Origin: Fidelibacterota bacterium
GTDB taxonomy: Bacteria > Fidelibacterota > Marinisomatia > SCGC-AAA003-L08 > D37C17
NCBI GenBank assembly: GCA_014381415.1
Contig: JACNLQ010000054.1
Location: forward strand, 1-34,831
Length of the DNA: 34,831 nucleotides
Direction: 5' to 3'
Position 1 is the stretch's first letter; each line of letters opens with the position of its first letter. The translations under genes and the position numbers were made by a program. The notes beneath the pieces were generated by a model that made no database searches, was not told the origin of the DNA, and saw only the letters and a list, made by a program, of their open reading frames with translations. This document shows, in pieces, positions 17,099 to 25,183 of the stretch.

Positions 17099-17438
17099 AT
17101 TGCATTCCAATTTTTTCCGTGTCCCATTCCCATTTAGCAGGATTTATGTCAATATACATTTGGGTATTCCAATAATCTTCATCGTTGCGTATGATGTGAT
17201 CGTAGAAGGAGCGTTGCCAGAGTTTAGTACCGAGGGTATTTATTTTTTGGTTGATATGTTTGTTGGTGAGATATTTAAAATAAGCAATAATCTGACTTAA
17301 AAAAGGTCTCTTTTGGGGCAGGGTCTCCCTGCCCGTCTTATGATTGTGCTCAATCTCGGGCGTGGTGACCTTGCCCCTACGATTTACTTGGATCAATCTG
17401 TGCCTATCTGTGTGAATCTGCTTGCCTGCCTTAGGCAT
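17082..17438 (-). pseudogene. Relic of REP-associated tyrosine transposase (RAYT, Y1/HUH type)
   Basis: The 118-codon frame ends with the unmistakable C-terminal part of RAYT transposases: an IIAYFKYLTNKHINQ helix, GTKLWQRSFYDHIIRND, then YIDINPAKWEWD. The N-terminal catalytic domain, with the HUH metal motif and the catalytic Tyr, is absent. In its place are about 35 codons from a repeat-like GC-rich linker (HNHKTGRETLPQKRP) commonly seen in the middle of such genes. It therefore cannot transpose. The stop lies inside the YjbR-like gene start. RAYTs move REP palindromes, and REP-like elements occur at 4158-4314, 18792-18875 and 19668-19763. Confidence 0.75.
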
Positions 17439-17450
17439 GGTGGTTAATTA

Positions 17451-18773
17451 CTACTCACACGCTTCCTGGCATTCCTCCAATGTATCAAAGGGTACAACCC
17501 CTTCGCAACAACCCCAGAAAAACACCTCACATTCTTCGGAGTCGGGGTCAAAAAAGTATTTCGGACAAGAACCATCACAGGGTCCAATATCGGGTTCTAT
17601 ATAACAATCGTCCGGGAGGGTATCGCCGGAGAGAATGATATTAACCATAATTACAATATCCAATATATTTAAATTACCATCTCCATTAACATCTAATGCC
17701 CAAATTTCACATTCAGTCATCCATTCCCCGCAATGACCAATTGCACAGTTTACCGCTATTATCACATCCAAAATATTCACTTCCCAATCCAGATTTACGT
17801 CACCCAATAATGTGCAGTCATCTCCGCAAAACCCTAATGGGTCAGTGCCATCCCAATCAGAGTTGCAGTCCCCACAGTCATAACCGAATTCTTCGCAATT
17901 AAATGTTATGCCCCATGATTCATCACAATATCCGTCTCCGAGCCATTGATCATAAAAAACTTCATCGATACAAAACTTTTCGCAATCCAAAAAACCGGGA
18001 TCACTAGAAGTTGATTCACACATATCCCCAATTTGAGGGTCAGGTTCAACCACTGAAATGGTGCAGGTATCGGAGTAGTCAATATTTTCGATTGGATTAG
18101 GATTCGATCCTTCCATAACAACATTTGAAAATTCTAATTGAACATCACCTCCTAAATCTAAGCCTGAAAATTCAATATTAAATAATAAACCAACTCCTGG
18201 GGGAATCATTAACCCCGTACCAATACTAAATGATAATATATAAATTTGTGTAGAATCACTGTAATACCAACTGGTGTAATTAATATAAACTAATTCACCT
18301 CCCACAATATTTGTAATTTCTATATTCTGAGAACTTAACTCTATGTATAATTCTATTCCACCAACATAAACCTCATTTTCCATTATTATCGATATTGTAT
18401 TTCCCTCACTCCCTGCCACCACTTCTTCAGGGCAGTCAAAGCTGAGGGTGACATCTGGTTCAGTTTCTGCCAATTCAATACTGATAACCTGCAAAGCTGG
18501 TTGGACTTCATCACAGAACCCCTCGCAGATGTATTCACTAAGTACACCGGTAATAATGACCTGTTGATCCGCATATTCCTGGTAGGCAACCGATTCATAA
18601 GGGGTAGTTCCCATGGCATAGTTTATATTCATACTGTCATCCACTAAAACAAAGGGTGCACACATACATTCGGGGATGTAAAACATTCCCTGAACAGTGC
18701 CCTGTACCATGAGGGTATCTTGGGAAAATGAAAAGTTAAAAATGAAAAATGAAAAAAGTAGTATTTGTTTCAT
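17451..18773 (-). CDS. Secreted cohesin-like / LNR-like / dockerin / Kunitz-like protein
   Basis: 440 residues. The signal peptide is at 1-17 (MKQILLFSFFIFNFSFS). Residues 20-105 form an OB-like beta domain. About 108-245 resembles a cohesin (TLSFDCPEEVVAGSEGNTIS ... GVGLLFNIEFSG). About 265-305 is a Cys-rich Notch/LNR-like module (GDGYCDESW ... EEFGYDCGDC). Two dockerin repeats follow (GDVNLDWEVNILDVIIAVN and DVNGDGNLNILDIVIMVN). Residues 390-440 match the Kunitz/BPTI cysteine pattern with an extra Cys pair. It is probably an extracellular scaffold or binding protein. The ATG has GGGAG 7 nt upstream, and the leader is nearly identical to that of the gene at 18904-19650. Confidence 0.8.
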   Translation of the reverse strand: MKQILLFSFFIFNFSFSQDTLMVQGTVQGMFYIPECMCAPFVLVDDSMNINYAMGTTPYESVAYQEYADQQVIITGVLSEYICEGFCDEVQPALQVISIELAETEPDVTLSFDCPEEVVAGSEGNTISIIMENEVYVGGIELYIELSSQNIEITNIVGGELVYINYTSWYYSDSTQIYILSFSIGTGLMIPPGVGLLFNIEFSGLDLGGDVQLEFSNVVMEGSNPNPIENIDYSDTCTISVVEPDPQIGDMCESTSSDPGFLDCEKFCIDEVFYDQWLGDGYCDESWGITFNCEEFGYDCGDCNSDWDGTDPLGFCGDDCTLLGDVNLDWEVNILDVIIAVNCAIGHCGEWMTECEIWALDVNGDGNLNILDIVIMVNIILSGDTLPDDCYIEPDIGPCDGSCPKYFFDPDSEECEVFFWGCCEGVVPFDTLEECQEACE

Positions 18774-18791
18774 ATTGTTTCTCCCATTACT

Positions 18792-18875
18792 CTGTCATAC
18801 TGAATGGAGTGAAGTATCTCAAATGTTAAAAATTCAAATAAAGGATTGAGATGCTTCGTATCCTAAGCATGACAG
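18792..18875. repeat. REP-like palindromic element A
   Basis: The ends are CTGTCAT and ATGACAG. Inner arms (GTATCTCAA and TTGAGATGC) continue the imperfect palindrome. It is the same family as 19668-19763, of the TGTCATnCTGAA...GAnTCTC type scattered through many bacterial genomes. It sits just upstream of the gene starting at 18773 and may end the transcript of the gene before it. Confidence 0.7.
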
Positions 18876-18903
18876 GTTTTAATAAAATCGGGGTTCATTT
18901 CAA

Positions 18904-19650
18904 TTAATTCTCCAAAATGATATTCACTATCATAACAATATCCAATACATTCACTGTGCCGTCACCGTTTACATCACCACTACATTCGGTGCCACATGGT
19001 GGCCATATACACACCATAATTATAATATCTATTACATTAACTTCTCCATCATTATTGGTATCACCCAAAATGGTACAATCTTCTGGCGGGTCAATGCAGT
19101 TTACCAAAATATCATTCACATAGAAATCGGCATAGCAGTCACCGCAGTAATCAGCCATACACTCAGCATTAGGATAAGCCTCGCAGGTTTCATAATTACA
19201 GGGGTCCTGCCAACAAGACACCTCGTAAAGACAGTGTTCATCTTCTACCCAATAGGGCACAAAATTACAGGCATTTGGATCCATGCATACTGAAGGCAAA
19301 ACATCAATTTGAAAAATGTAAACCGTCCATAAATCTTCTTCCAATGTTTCCAGATTAATCTCGAACCAACCCAGGGTCACTTCATAATTATCAACCCATA
19401 ATGGGTCGCCATGAATATGAGGCTGAATTCCCCAATTTGTGGTTTCTTCCAGTCCCACTGTGAGCCAATTGGGCTGAGAAATAATCTGAATAGATGATTC
19501 ATCCCCGGGGTAAATGGTGTAATCAGCATAATCATAATCAAATTTCTCCCATGCATCGGGGCAATTTATGATGACGGTATCCGGTTCTTGGGCAATTACG
19601 AATTGAAAATTAAAAATTAAAAAAAGTATGAGCATTAATAAATGTTTCAT
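18904..19650 (-). CDS. Secreted Cys-rich protein with C-terminal dockerin pair
   Basis: About 248 residues from the ATG at 19650-19648, preceded by AGGAG; a frame extending upstream would run into the REP element. The signal peptide is MKHLLMLILFLIFNFQFVIA. Residues about 25-120 form a beta-rich domain with many Trp and acidic residues. Next comes CMDPNACNF...DEHCLY, a short calcium-type motif common in marine FCB secreted proteins. A Cys-rich module follows (DPCNYETCEAYPNAECMADY ... CGDCYADFY). Dockerin repeats close it: GDTNNDGEVNVIDIIIMV and GDVNGDGTVNVLDIVMIVN. The first repeat is followed by an unusual IWPPCGTEC insert. Role unknown; surface display or binding is likely. Confidence 0.75.
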   Translation of the reverse strand: MKHLLMLILFLIFNFQFVIAQEPDTVIINCPDAWEKFDYDYADYTIYPGDESSIQIISQPNWLTVGLEETTNWGIQPHIHGDPLWVDNYEVTLGWFEINLETLEEDLWTVYIFQIDVLPSVCMDPNACNFVPYWVEDEHCLYEVSCWQDPCNYETCEAYPNAECMADYCGDCYADFYVNDILVNCIDPPEDCTILGDTNNDGEVNVIDIIIMVCIWPPCGTECSGDVNGDGTVNVLDIVMIVNIILEN

Positions 19651-19667
19651 GTTGTTTCTCCTATTAC

Positions 19668-19763
19668 CTGTCATTCTGAATGAAACAGAGTGAAGTGAAG
19701 AATCTCAATATCATACTACAATACCAACCAGTGAGACCCTTCGCTGTTCGCTCAGGGTGACAG
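19668..19763. repeat. REP-like palindromic element B
   Basis: The ends are CTGTCATTCTGAA and CTCAGGGTGACAG, with inner arms GAATCTCA and GTGAGACCCTTC. It is the same family as 18792-18875 and sits in the same position relative to the following gene: REP, about 18 nt, start codon. The two downstream leaders also match, so gene start and REP were probably copied together. Confidence 0.7.
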
Positions 19764-19779
19764 TTGTTTTTCCGTGAGT

Positions 19780-22700
19780 TTACCATCCTATACAGGTTTC
19801 AATGCAGGCTTCCATGCTATGAAAGGCTTCTACACCGCAGCATCCTGTGATGAATTCTTCGCATTCACCGCTGTCCTGATTAAAATAATAGGTGGGGCAG
19901 ATACCATCACAGGGACCCACCTCGGGAATAATATAACAATCCTCAGAAAGGGGGTAACCGGATAAAATGGCATTCACCATGAGGACCACATCCAATACAT
20001 CCAGTTCGCCATCATGGTTCAAATCACCAGCTGAAAATTCAGCATTATTGGGTTCATCAATATAAATGACAAAATTCACCAATGCCACTACATCAAGTAC
20101 ATTAATGGTGCCATCAAAATTTATATCTCCCATTAGTCCAAAGGTAATGGTGCTTCCCTCTCCTTCAGTAAACACCTCATTGCCATCTGCATCTAACACC
20201 AATAGATAATTGAAAATCATTGGTATTTCATACCCCGTAGGGACCTCATCATGAGATGTGAAAGTAAGATTGGCGATATGCTGCATTTCATGAGATTCAA
20301 AAACACAGCCATCAATACCTGCCATTATTCCCCAAAGCTGACCATAGACATTGCCCCATTCAGAGGAAAAACATTCATAGGTGGATTCCAAACCGGAGGG
20401 CTCCAGATAATACCATTCATCCCAATTTTCAAGTACTGGGTAAACAGCAAATTCTAAACTGCTAATGGGCACATCGGAGCTGAGGAAAAGCGGTATTGTA
20501 ATATCTCCATTGGAAATACCAATGCCATCACCCAAACTGAGTATAGCATCCGGCATCATACCATCATCAATGGGTGTGAGATAGAAGTCCATCTCTGTAA
20601 TACCATTCACCATAACGGTGGCATCAGCAGAAAAATAACCCTCTGCCTCAACCACAATGTAATATTCACTTGCCCATGGGAGGTCTAGCCAATATGAACC
20701 GCCTTCAATCCAGGTTTCAAACAAGTCACCATCCATTGTGTGGGCAATAATATGCCCATCTAAAATAACGCTAAGTTCTTCATCGGATCCATATACCATT
20801 CCCGTTAGGATATTAGGGTAGTCTGGCTCACCAAACCAGAAGTCCACTATGGCGGAGGTCCCTGCAATTATCTCCACTTCCTGGGTCATAGTTTCACCAG
20901 TGTGAACGGTGCAAGATACTGCATAATTGCCAACGGGGATATTCTCTAAGAGGTAAAATCCATTTTCATTGGTTTCAGTTGTGTAGGTATTATTCCCTGC
21001 AGAATTATGCACTTGTATGAGGGCACCGGAAACTATTTCGATGGCATCTCCCCATTGGTAGAAGACTTCTCCGGCAAGAGTACCATGTTCAGCCACATCG
21101 GTGCAGGCATCATTGCATTCCTCTAAAGAATCAAAGAAGGCATTGGAATGATCTACTCCAAATTGGTCCACAGTACCACAACCGGAGTAATAAGTACATT
21201 CCTCACCATTCCAGCCGATACCTATGACCATTTCGCAGTCTCCAAAATGTAACCCTGAAAGATCTTCACATTCCGGATCAGGATAGAGGTCGGCACAGGC
21301 TACATTACTGGATTCCGATTCCACATTGGAGAAAGGGTCAATGGCTGTAACCTTAAAACACAACTGTTCGGGCCACCAGAAATCACCCAAAAGATAGTCA
21401 AAGTTATGGGTTTGAGAGGTGCCGGTGAGCATCCATTCATTATCCGCCCAGCCATAATTAACATAGATATTGAAGGTAGAAACAATACCCCAATAATTGT
21501 CATAATGCCAGTTTAGATGGGCGGTACCCCCTAAAGGATTGGGTTCATATTCCACTGTGAGGTCATATGGTGCAGGCACAGATGGATCCGATTCAATACA
21601 AGCCACATTACTGGCCTCAGACTCTACTCCTTCCACAATGGCGGTGACCCTAAAGCAGGTTGACATATCAATGACATCCCCAATAACAAATTGATGATGG
21701 GTTTCATTCGTTTCCCCTACCAACTGCCACTCATCATCTTCATTCCAGCTCCAGTTGGCATAGATGAGATATACAGGCATATTATTGGCAGGGTCGGTTG
21801 CATCATAATCATAATGCCAGTTTAATGCTGCCTGGAGTGGTTCTGATTCCAGAATTTCGATAGATAAATCATAAGGCGGTGCAATATCTGGTGGATCATT
21901 TTCCCCGCAGGCAATATTACTGGGTTCAGATTCCACTCCTCCCTGCACTGCGGTCACATAAAAACAGCCATTATAGCCCACTACACCTCCCAAAGCCATT
22001 TCAAATTGTGTGTCGTAGGTAGTAGCTGCATGAACCCAGCCATCATTATTTGAATCTACCTGTCCATACACATTAAATACTGACGGCATGTTAAAATCAT
22101 CTACTGGTGGATATTGCCAATCTAATAATGCAATGGGATACCAGCTTTCAGTTTCGACCAACTCTACAGTAAGGTCAAAGGGTGCAGGTACTTCAGGTTC
22201 TTCCCAGGCAGTGAAATGGAAGTTGACCTCTATCTCTAACTGATATACTAAGTAAACTTCAGTTGTTTGAGTGCCAAATTCTTCTGCTGTACACGTAACC
22301 AACCAGGCAACAGTAGGATCAGGATTTTCAATTTGTAATTCATAATTTCCATTTTCATCCGTAGTAGTAGTAAAGAAAGGTTCCCATACATTTCCTGGTG
22401 TCACTGTAATAGTGGCTCCGGCAATTGGAAATTCTGGTCCCATCTGTGACATTTGTCCTGAAACCATGCCAAATAGAGTTGCGACTTCCTGCTGGTAGTC
22501 CATATTAAGATAAAAATCATGTTGAAATGGGAAGCAGTCCATAGAATTGGGATTACTGGAATCACAGAGTTCCATTATAGAATGATCCTGTCCCTGATAT
22601 CCTGCAGCCTCAATACTAACGGCAGTGGCAGACATAACCACATCACCAAATTCAAAATAGCCATTTTCGTTTGAATGGGTTTCGGCAAGAATGCCTCCAG

Positions 22701-23466
22701 TAAATCCACCAAATAAATATACAACTGCCCCTTCTATGGGTACAAAGGCAGGAAGCTGAGGTGAAACTTCACCTGATACGGTTCCGGAAAAATAGACCTC
22801 GGTATTAATCCCATCTTCAAATAGATGAAAATCATATACAGCTCCTTCTGCACTAATGGTCATATCTACTGAATCACTCAACCAACCTTCAGCAGAGCAG
22901 GTGATCATATAAGCTCCAATGGGAAGATCTATGATGTAATGTCCCCAATTATCAGAAACAGCAGAAAAGGCAACATCATTAGGACTATTCAGGGGAACAG
23001 CAGAAATGGTAGCACCTTCAATAGGACAGCCCACAGGGCCGCCCAGACATCCATTATTCTGCCAGACATTGCCCTCTAAATGGGTCATATCTCCACCTCC
23101 AGAAGTAGGCGTTAAGACAATATCAAATTCAACCTCAATACTATTGCCTTCGGGGAAAATGGTTGCTAAGAAAAATTCATACCCCTCCGCTTCACAGGCT
23201 ATGGGAATGGGTCCGTCCCAATTCCATTCAAAATGGAGTTCGTAATACCCATTTTCATCTGAATGGGTAAGGGTTCCTTCCGGTACAGAGTTCATGCCAA
23301 TGCCCACCTGGGCACCTGCTATTGGAATTAATTCTCCGCTGGATGTGTTGCCTGAATAGACATGTCCCGATAACATTATTTCCTGAGCAGTGAGGGCTGA
23401 AGTAAATCCAAATATAAAGAGAAATACTAAAATTGAGGTATTTTTAAAAGTGTTTTTCATAATCAT
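19780..23466 (-). CDS. Large secreted multidomain protein: CarboxypepD_reg repeats, FnIII, cohesin-like, dockerin, Kunitz-like
   Basis: 1228 residues. A signal peptide (to about 28) is followed by four transthyretin-like CarboxypepD_reg domains (about 30-415), each with a GAxI/V ... ENGYYE/F pattern. Three fibronectin-III-like domains follow (about 425-735), each ending VESE(P/A/S)SN(I/V)AC. Then come a Cys-rich module (about 740-800), two more CarboxypepD_reg-like domains (about 805-970), a cohesin-like domain (about 980-1110), two dockerin repeats (GDINFDGTINVLDVVALVN and GDLNHDGELDVLDVVLMVN) and a Kunitz-like tail (1177-1228). No catalytic domain is visible, so it looks like an adhesin or scaffold. 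GGGGAG lies 8 nt before the ATG. Confidence 0.85.
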   Translation of the reverse strand: MIMKNTFKNTSILVFLFIFGFTSALTAQEIMLSGHVYSGNTSSGELIPIAGAQVGIGMNSVPEGTLTHSDENGYYELHFEWNWDGPIPIACEAEGYEFFLATIFPEGNSIEVEFDIVLTPTSGGGDMTHLEGNVWQNNGCLGGPVGCPIEGATISAVPLNSPNDVAFSAVSDNWGHYIIDLPIGAYMITCSAEGWLSDSVDMTISAEGAVYDFHLFEDGINTEVYFSGTVSGEVSPQLPAFVPIEGAVVYLFGGFTGGILAETHSNENGYFEFGDVVMSATAVSIEAAGYQGQDHSIMELCDSSNPNSMDCFPFQHDFYLNMDYQQEVATLFGMVSGQMSQMGPEFPIAGATITVTPGNVWEPFFTTTTDENGNYELQIENPDPTVAWLVTCTAEEFGTQTTEVYLVYQLEIEVNFHFTAWEEPEVPAPFDLTVELVETESWYPIALLDWQYPPVDDFNMPSVFNVYGQVDSNNDGWVHAATTYDTQFEMALGGVVGYNGCFYVTAVQGGVESEPSNIACGENDPPDIAPPYDLSIEILESEPLQAALNWHYDYDATDPANNMPVYLIYANWSWNEDDEWQLVGETNETHHQFVIGDVIDMSTCFRVTAIVEGVESEASNVACIESDPSVPAPYDLTVEYEPNPLGGTAHLNWHYDNYWGIVSTFNIYVNYGWADNEWMLTGTSQTHNFDYLLGDFWWPEQLCFKVTAIDPFSNVESESSNVACADLYPDPECEDLSGLHFGDCEMVIGIGWNGEECTYYSGCGTVDQFGVDHSNAFFDSLEECNDACTDVAEHGTLAGEVFYQWGDAIEIVSGALIQVHNSAGNNTYTTETNENGFYLLENIPVGNYAVSCTVHTGETMTQEVEIIAGTSAIVDFWFGEPDYPNILTGMVYGSDEELSVILDGHIIAHTMDGDLFETWIEGGSYWLDLPWASEYYIVVEAEGYFSADATVMVNGITEMDFYLTPIDDGMMPDAILSLGDGIGISNGDITIPLFLSSDVPISSLEFAVYPVLENWDEWYYLEPSGLESTYECFSSEWGNVYGQLWGIMAGIDGCVFESHEMQHIANLTFTSHDEVPTGYEIPMIFNYLLVLDADGNEVFTEGEGSTITFGLMGDINFDGTINVLDVVALVNFVIYIDEPNNAEFSAGDLNHDGELDVLDVVLMVNAILSGYPLSEDCYIIPEVGPCDGICPTYYFNQDSGECEEFITGCCGVEAFHSMEACIETCIGW

Positions 23467-23560
23467 GAGGCAATCTCCCCTAAGTTAATTTGTAGAATAT
23501 TAAAGAAAGCACCAAAGAATTTACCCCAATTAATTATTATATTAGTTAGAATAAGGGAAT

Positions 23561-23577
23561 TGTTACAAGATGTTACA
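23561..23577. promoter_or_regulatory. Tandem TGTTACA repeat upstream of the large secreted protein gene
   Basis: TGTTACA occurs at 23561-23567 and 23571-23577, ten bases (one helical turn) apart, about 95 bp upstream of the start at 23466. A related TTGTTACAA palindrome lies before the two tandem small-RNA elements. This could be a site for a dimeric response regulator. It is a weak, pattern-only call. Confidence 0.25.
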
Positions 23578-23662
23578 TAGAACCGTTGAGGGTAGTTTTG
23601 GTTCAAATTTATATATGGAGTGAACCAACTATGTTAATCCAAGCGTCACAAAATATTGATAC

Positions 23663-23690
23663 AAAAAAATCCGCCTGTTAGCGGACTTTT
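23663..23690 (-). terminator. Intrinsic terminator
   Basis: On the minus strand AAGTCCGC-TAACAG-GCGGATTT is followed by a run of seven T. It lies 28 bases behind the stop of the CxxCH/dockerin gene (23718) and should end its transcript. The rest of 23467-23717 is AT-rich promoter region for the 1228-residue protein gene. Confidence 0.75.
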
Positions 23691-23717
23691 AAATGCCTTA
23701 ATTATAGTCTATAAAAA

Positions 23718-24464
23718 TTATGGGATAAGAATAAGATTCACCAATGCTATGACATCCAAAATATTAATACCACCATCGGCATTCAAGTCGCCAGCTATTT
23801 CTTGTTGAGGTGTAGGGTCTATTGCTCCCAGAATAATATTGACTTCTACAATGATATCTAAAATATTGATGACACCATTACCGTCTAAATCACCCATCAT
23901 ACCATCATTATAACTTAGGGTAATAATCTGGGTGTATGTATTATCTCCCCAGGTGGAATGGCTATGATTGGTAGCTAAAGCGGATAAATAAATTTTTATA
24001 TCCCCTATATCCGCAGTTGGAGCCTGCCAATTAAATGCATATTGAATTGACCCTGGAGTTTCGGTATCAGCGCCGCAGACTGTATGGCCTACATAAATTC
24101 TATCAGATCCGTTATGATCGTCTTCAATCAGACGGGTATTATAGGTGTCGGTAATATTAAATTCCCCTGCATTAGAATTGTTACTGGAACGAAGAGCAAC
24201 GGTTTGAAATCCAAATTGATTGACGCCATCTTGTTCCATGTTCAACAAGAAATTGATGGTTTCACCAGGGGAGTAATAGCCAGTTCCTGAACCAATCTGA
24301 TAAGTCACATTTCCCGGACCTGTATTGGGCGATCCTGAGTGACAACCAGAACAATTTACCTCTCCAGGTGCACCGGAATGAGCTGCACCCAGTAAGGGAG
24401 CAGAACAATCATCTGCATAGAGCATGAAATTGCTAATTAGAAATATGGTGAGGATATTTTTCAT
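23718..24464 (-). CDS. Secreted choice-of-anchor-V/reeler-like protein with CxxCH motif and dockerin
   Basis: 248 residues. A signal peptide (MKNILTIFLISNFMLYA) is followed by GAPGEVNCSGCHSG, the start of the choice-of-anchor V / reeler-like domain, which carries a single CxxCH heme c-binding motif. The domain runs to about residue 170 as a beta-sandwich (YYSPGETINFLLNM ... TYTQIITLSY). The usual anchor is replaced by dockerin repeats (GDLDGNGVINILDIIVEVN and GDLNADGGINILDVIALVN). If the motif is hemylated the protein would be a mono-heme secreted cytochrome. The family's biochemical role is unknown. It is transcribed alone, with a terminator behind it. Confidence 0.8.
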   Translation of the reverse strand: MKNILTIFLISNFMLYADDCSAPLLGAAHSGAPGEVNCSGCHSGSPNTGPGNVTYQIGSGTGYYSPGETINFLLNMEQDGVNQFGFQTVALRSSNNSNAGEFNITDTYNTRLIEDDHNGSDRIYVGHTVCGADTETPGSIQYAFNWQAPTADIGDIKIYLSALATNHSHSTWGDNTYTQIITLSYNDGMMGDLDGNGVINILDIIVEVNIILGAIDPTPQQEIAGDLNADGGINILDVIALVNLILIP

Positions 24465-24549
24465 ATTTATTTAGCTTACCTATTAAATTAGCTACTATTT
24501 ACCACCTAAATCAATATTTGATACCAATTTGTTTCATCTAGAACTATTT

Positions 24550-24966
24550 TTATTTATTGGGATCATCAATCCTTTTAAGTCCATCATTAAAATTTAGCCA
24601 TTCCACATGGGTATCAAAATAGGCGTGGGCTTGGGGTTTCAGGTTGTGGGGAGGATGAAGGTTTGCCAGAGTAATATGTATTTCGCCCTCCCACTTGGTT
24701 GATTTGAATAAGATGGAACTGCCACATTTTGAGCAAAATCCATATTTTGATTTTTTTGATGAGGAAACCCAGTTGAGTAGAGTATTACCTTTTTTAAGAA
24801 AAAACTGATTTTTATTTATGCCAACCCAAGTTACAAATCCTGCACCATGGGAACGCTGACAGCGGGTGCAATGGCAGTTGGCACACCATTTTATAGGGAG
24901 AGAAAATAAAAATTCCACCTCTCCACATAAACAACTGCCAGAAATCGAATTACTCTTTGGTCTCAT
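24550..24966 (-). CDS. GFA/CENP-V family zinc protein
   Basis: About 138 residues from the ATG at 24966-24964, which lies inside the last codons of tatA. Zinc ligands follow the family layout: SCLCGEVEF (two Cys), [17 protein letters not shown] (Cys cluster) and FCSKCGSSI (two Cys). The family is called glutathione-dependent formaldehyde-activating enzyme, but many members bind other thiols or have unknown substrates. [13 protein letters not shown] is the usual C-terminal signature. The overlap with tatA suggests co-transcription, without an obvious functional tie. Confidence 0.9.
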   Translation of the reverse strand: MRPKSNSISGSCLCGEVEFLFSLPIKWCANCHCTRCQRSHGAGFVTWVGINKNQFFLKKGNTLLNWVSSSKKSKYGFCSKCGSSILFKSTKWEGEIHITLANLHPPHNLKPQAHAYFDTHVEWLNFNDGLKRIDDPNK

Positions 24967-25147
24967 CAACTGCTCTTTTTACATCATCTGCAGCAGAGTT
25001 CACTTCATCCTTCAGGTCTTTAGTAGTTTTCCGAAATTCCTTCAATCCTTTCCCTAATCCTCGTGCAAGTTCAGGAATTTTTTTACCCCCAAAGAGGATT
25101 ATTATTACCAATAGAATAAGTAAAATTTCCCAAGGTCCTAAATTCAT
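24950..25147 (-). CDS. tatA: Twin-arginine translocase subunit TatA/E
   Basis: 65 residues. A short periplasmic N-terminus (MNLGPWE) leads into one TM helix ([13 protein letters not shown]), the [20 protein letters not shown] hinge plus amphipathic helix that defines TatA/E, and an acidic, lysine-rich tail. TatA subunits assemble the pore that carries folded Tat substrates across the inner membrane. tatB and tatC are not in the window. AAGGAG lies 7 nt before the ATG. The gene overlaps the GFA gene behind it. Confidence 0.95.
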   Translation of the reverse strand: MNLGPWEILLILLVIIILFGGKKIPELARGLGKGLKEFRKTTKDLKDEVNSAADDVKRAVDETKE

Positions 25148-25183
25148 AATATCTCCTTGTTTTTGTAATTACCCAAAAGTCTA

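Noticed and set aside
17422-17604. 60-codon plus-strand frame opposite the Kunitz-like tail
   Set aside because: It is antisense to a real, motif-bearing coding region and has no signal of its own.
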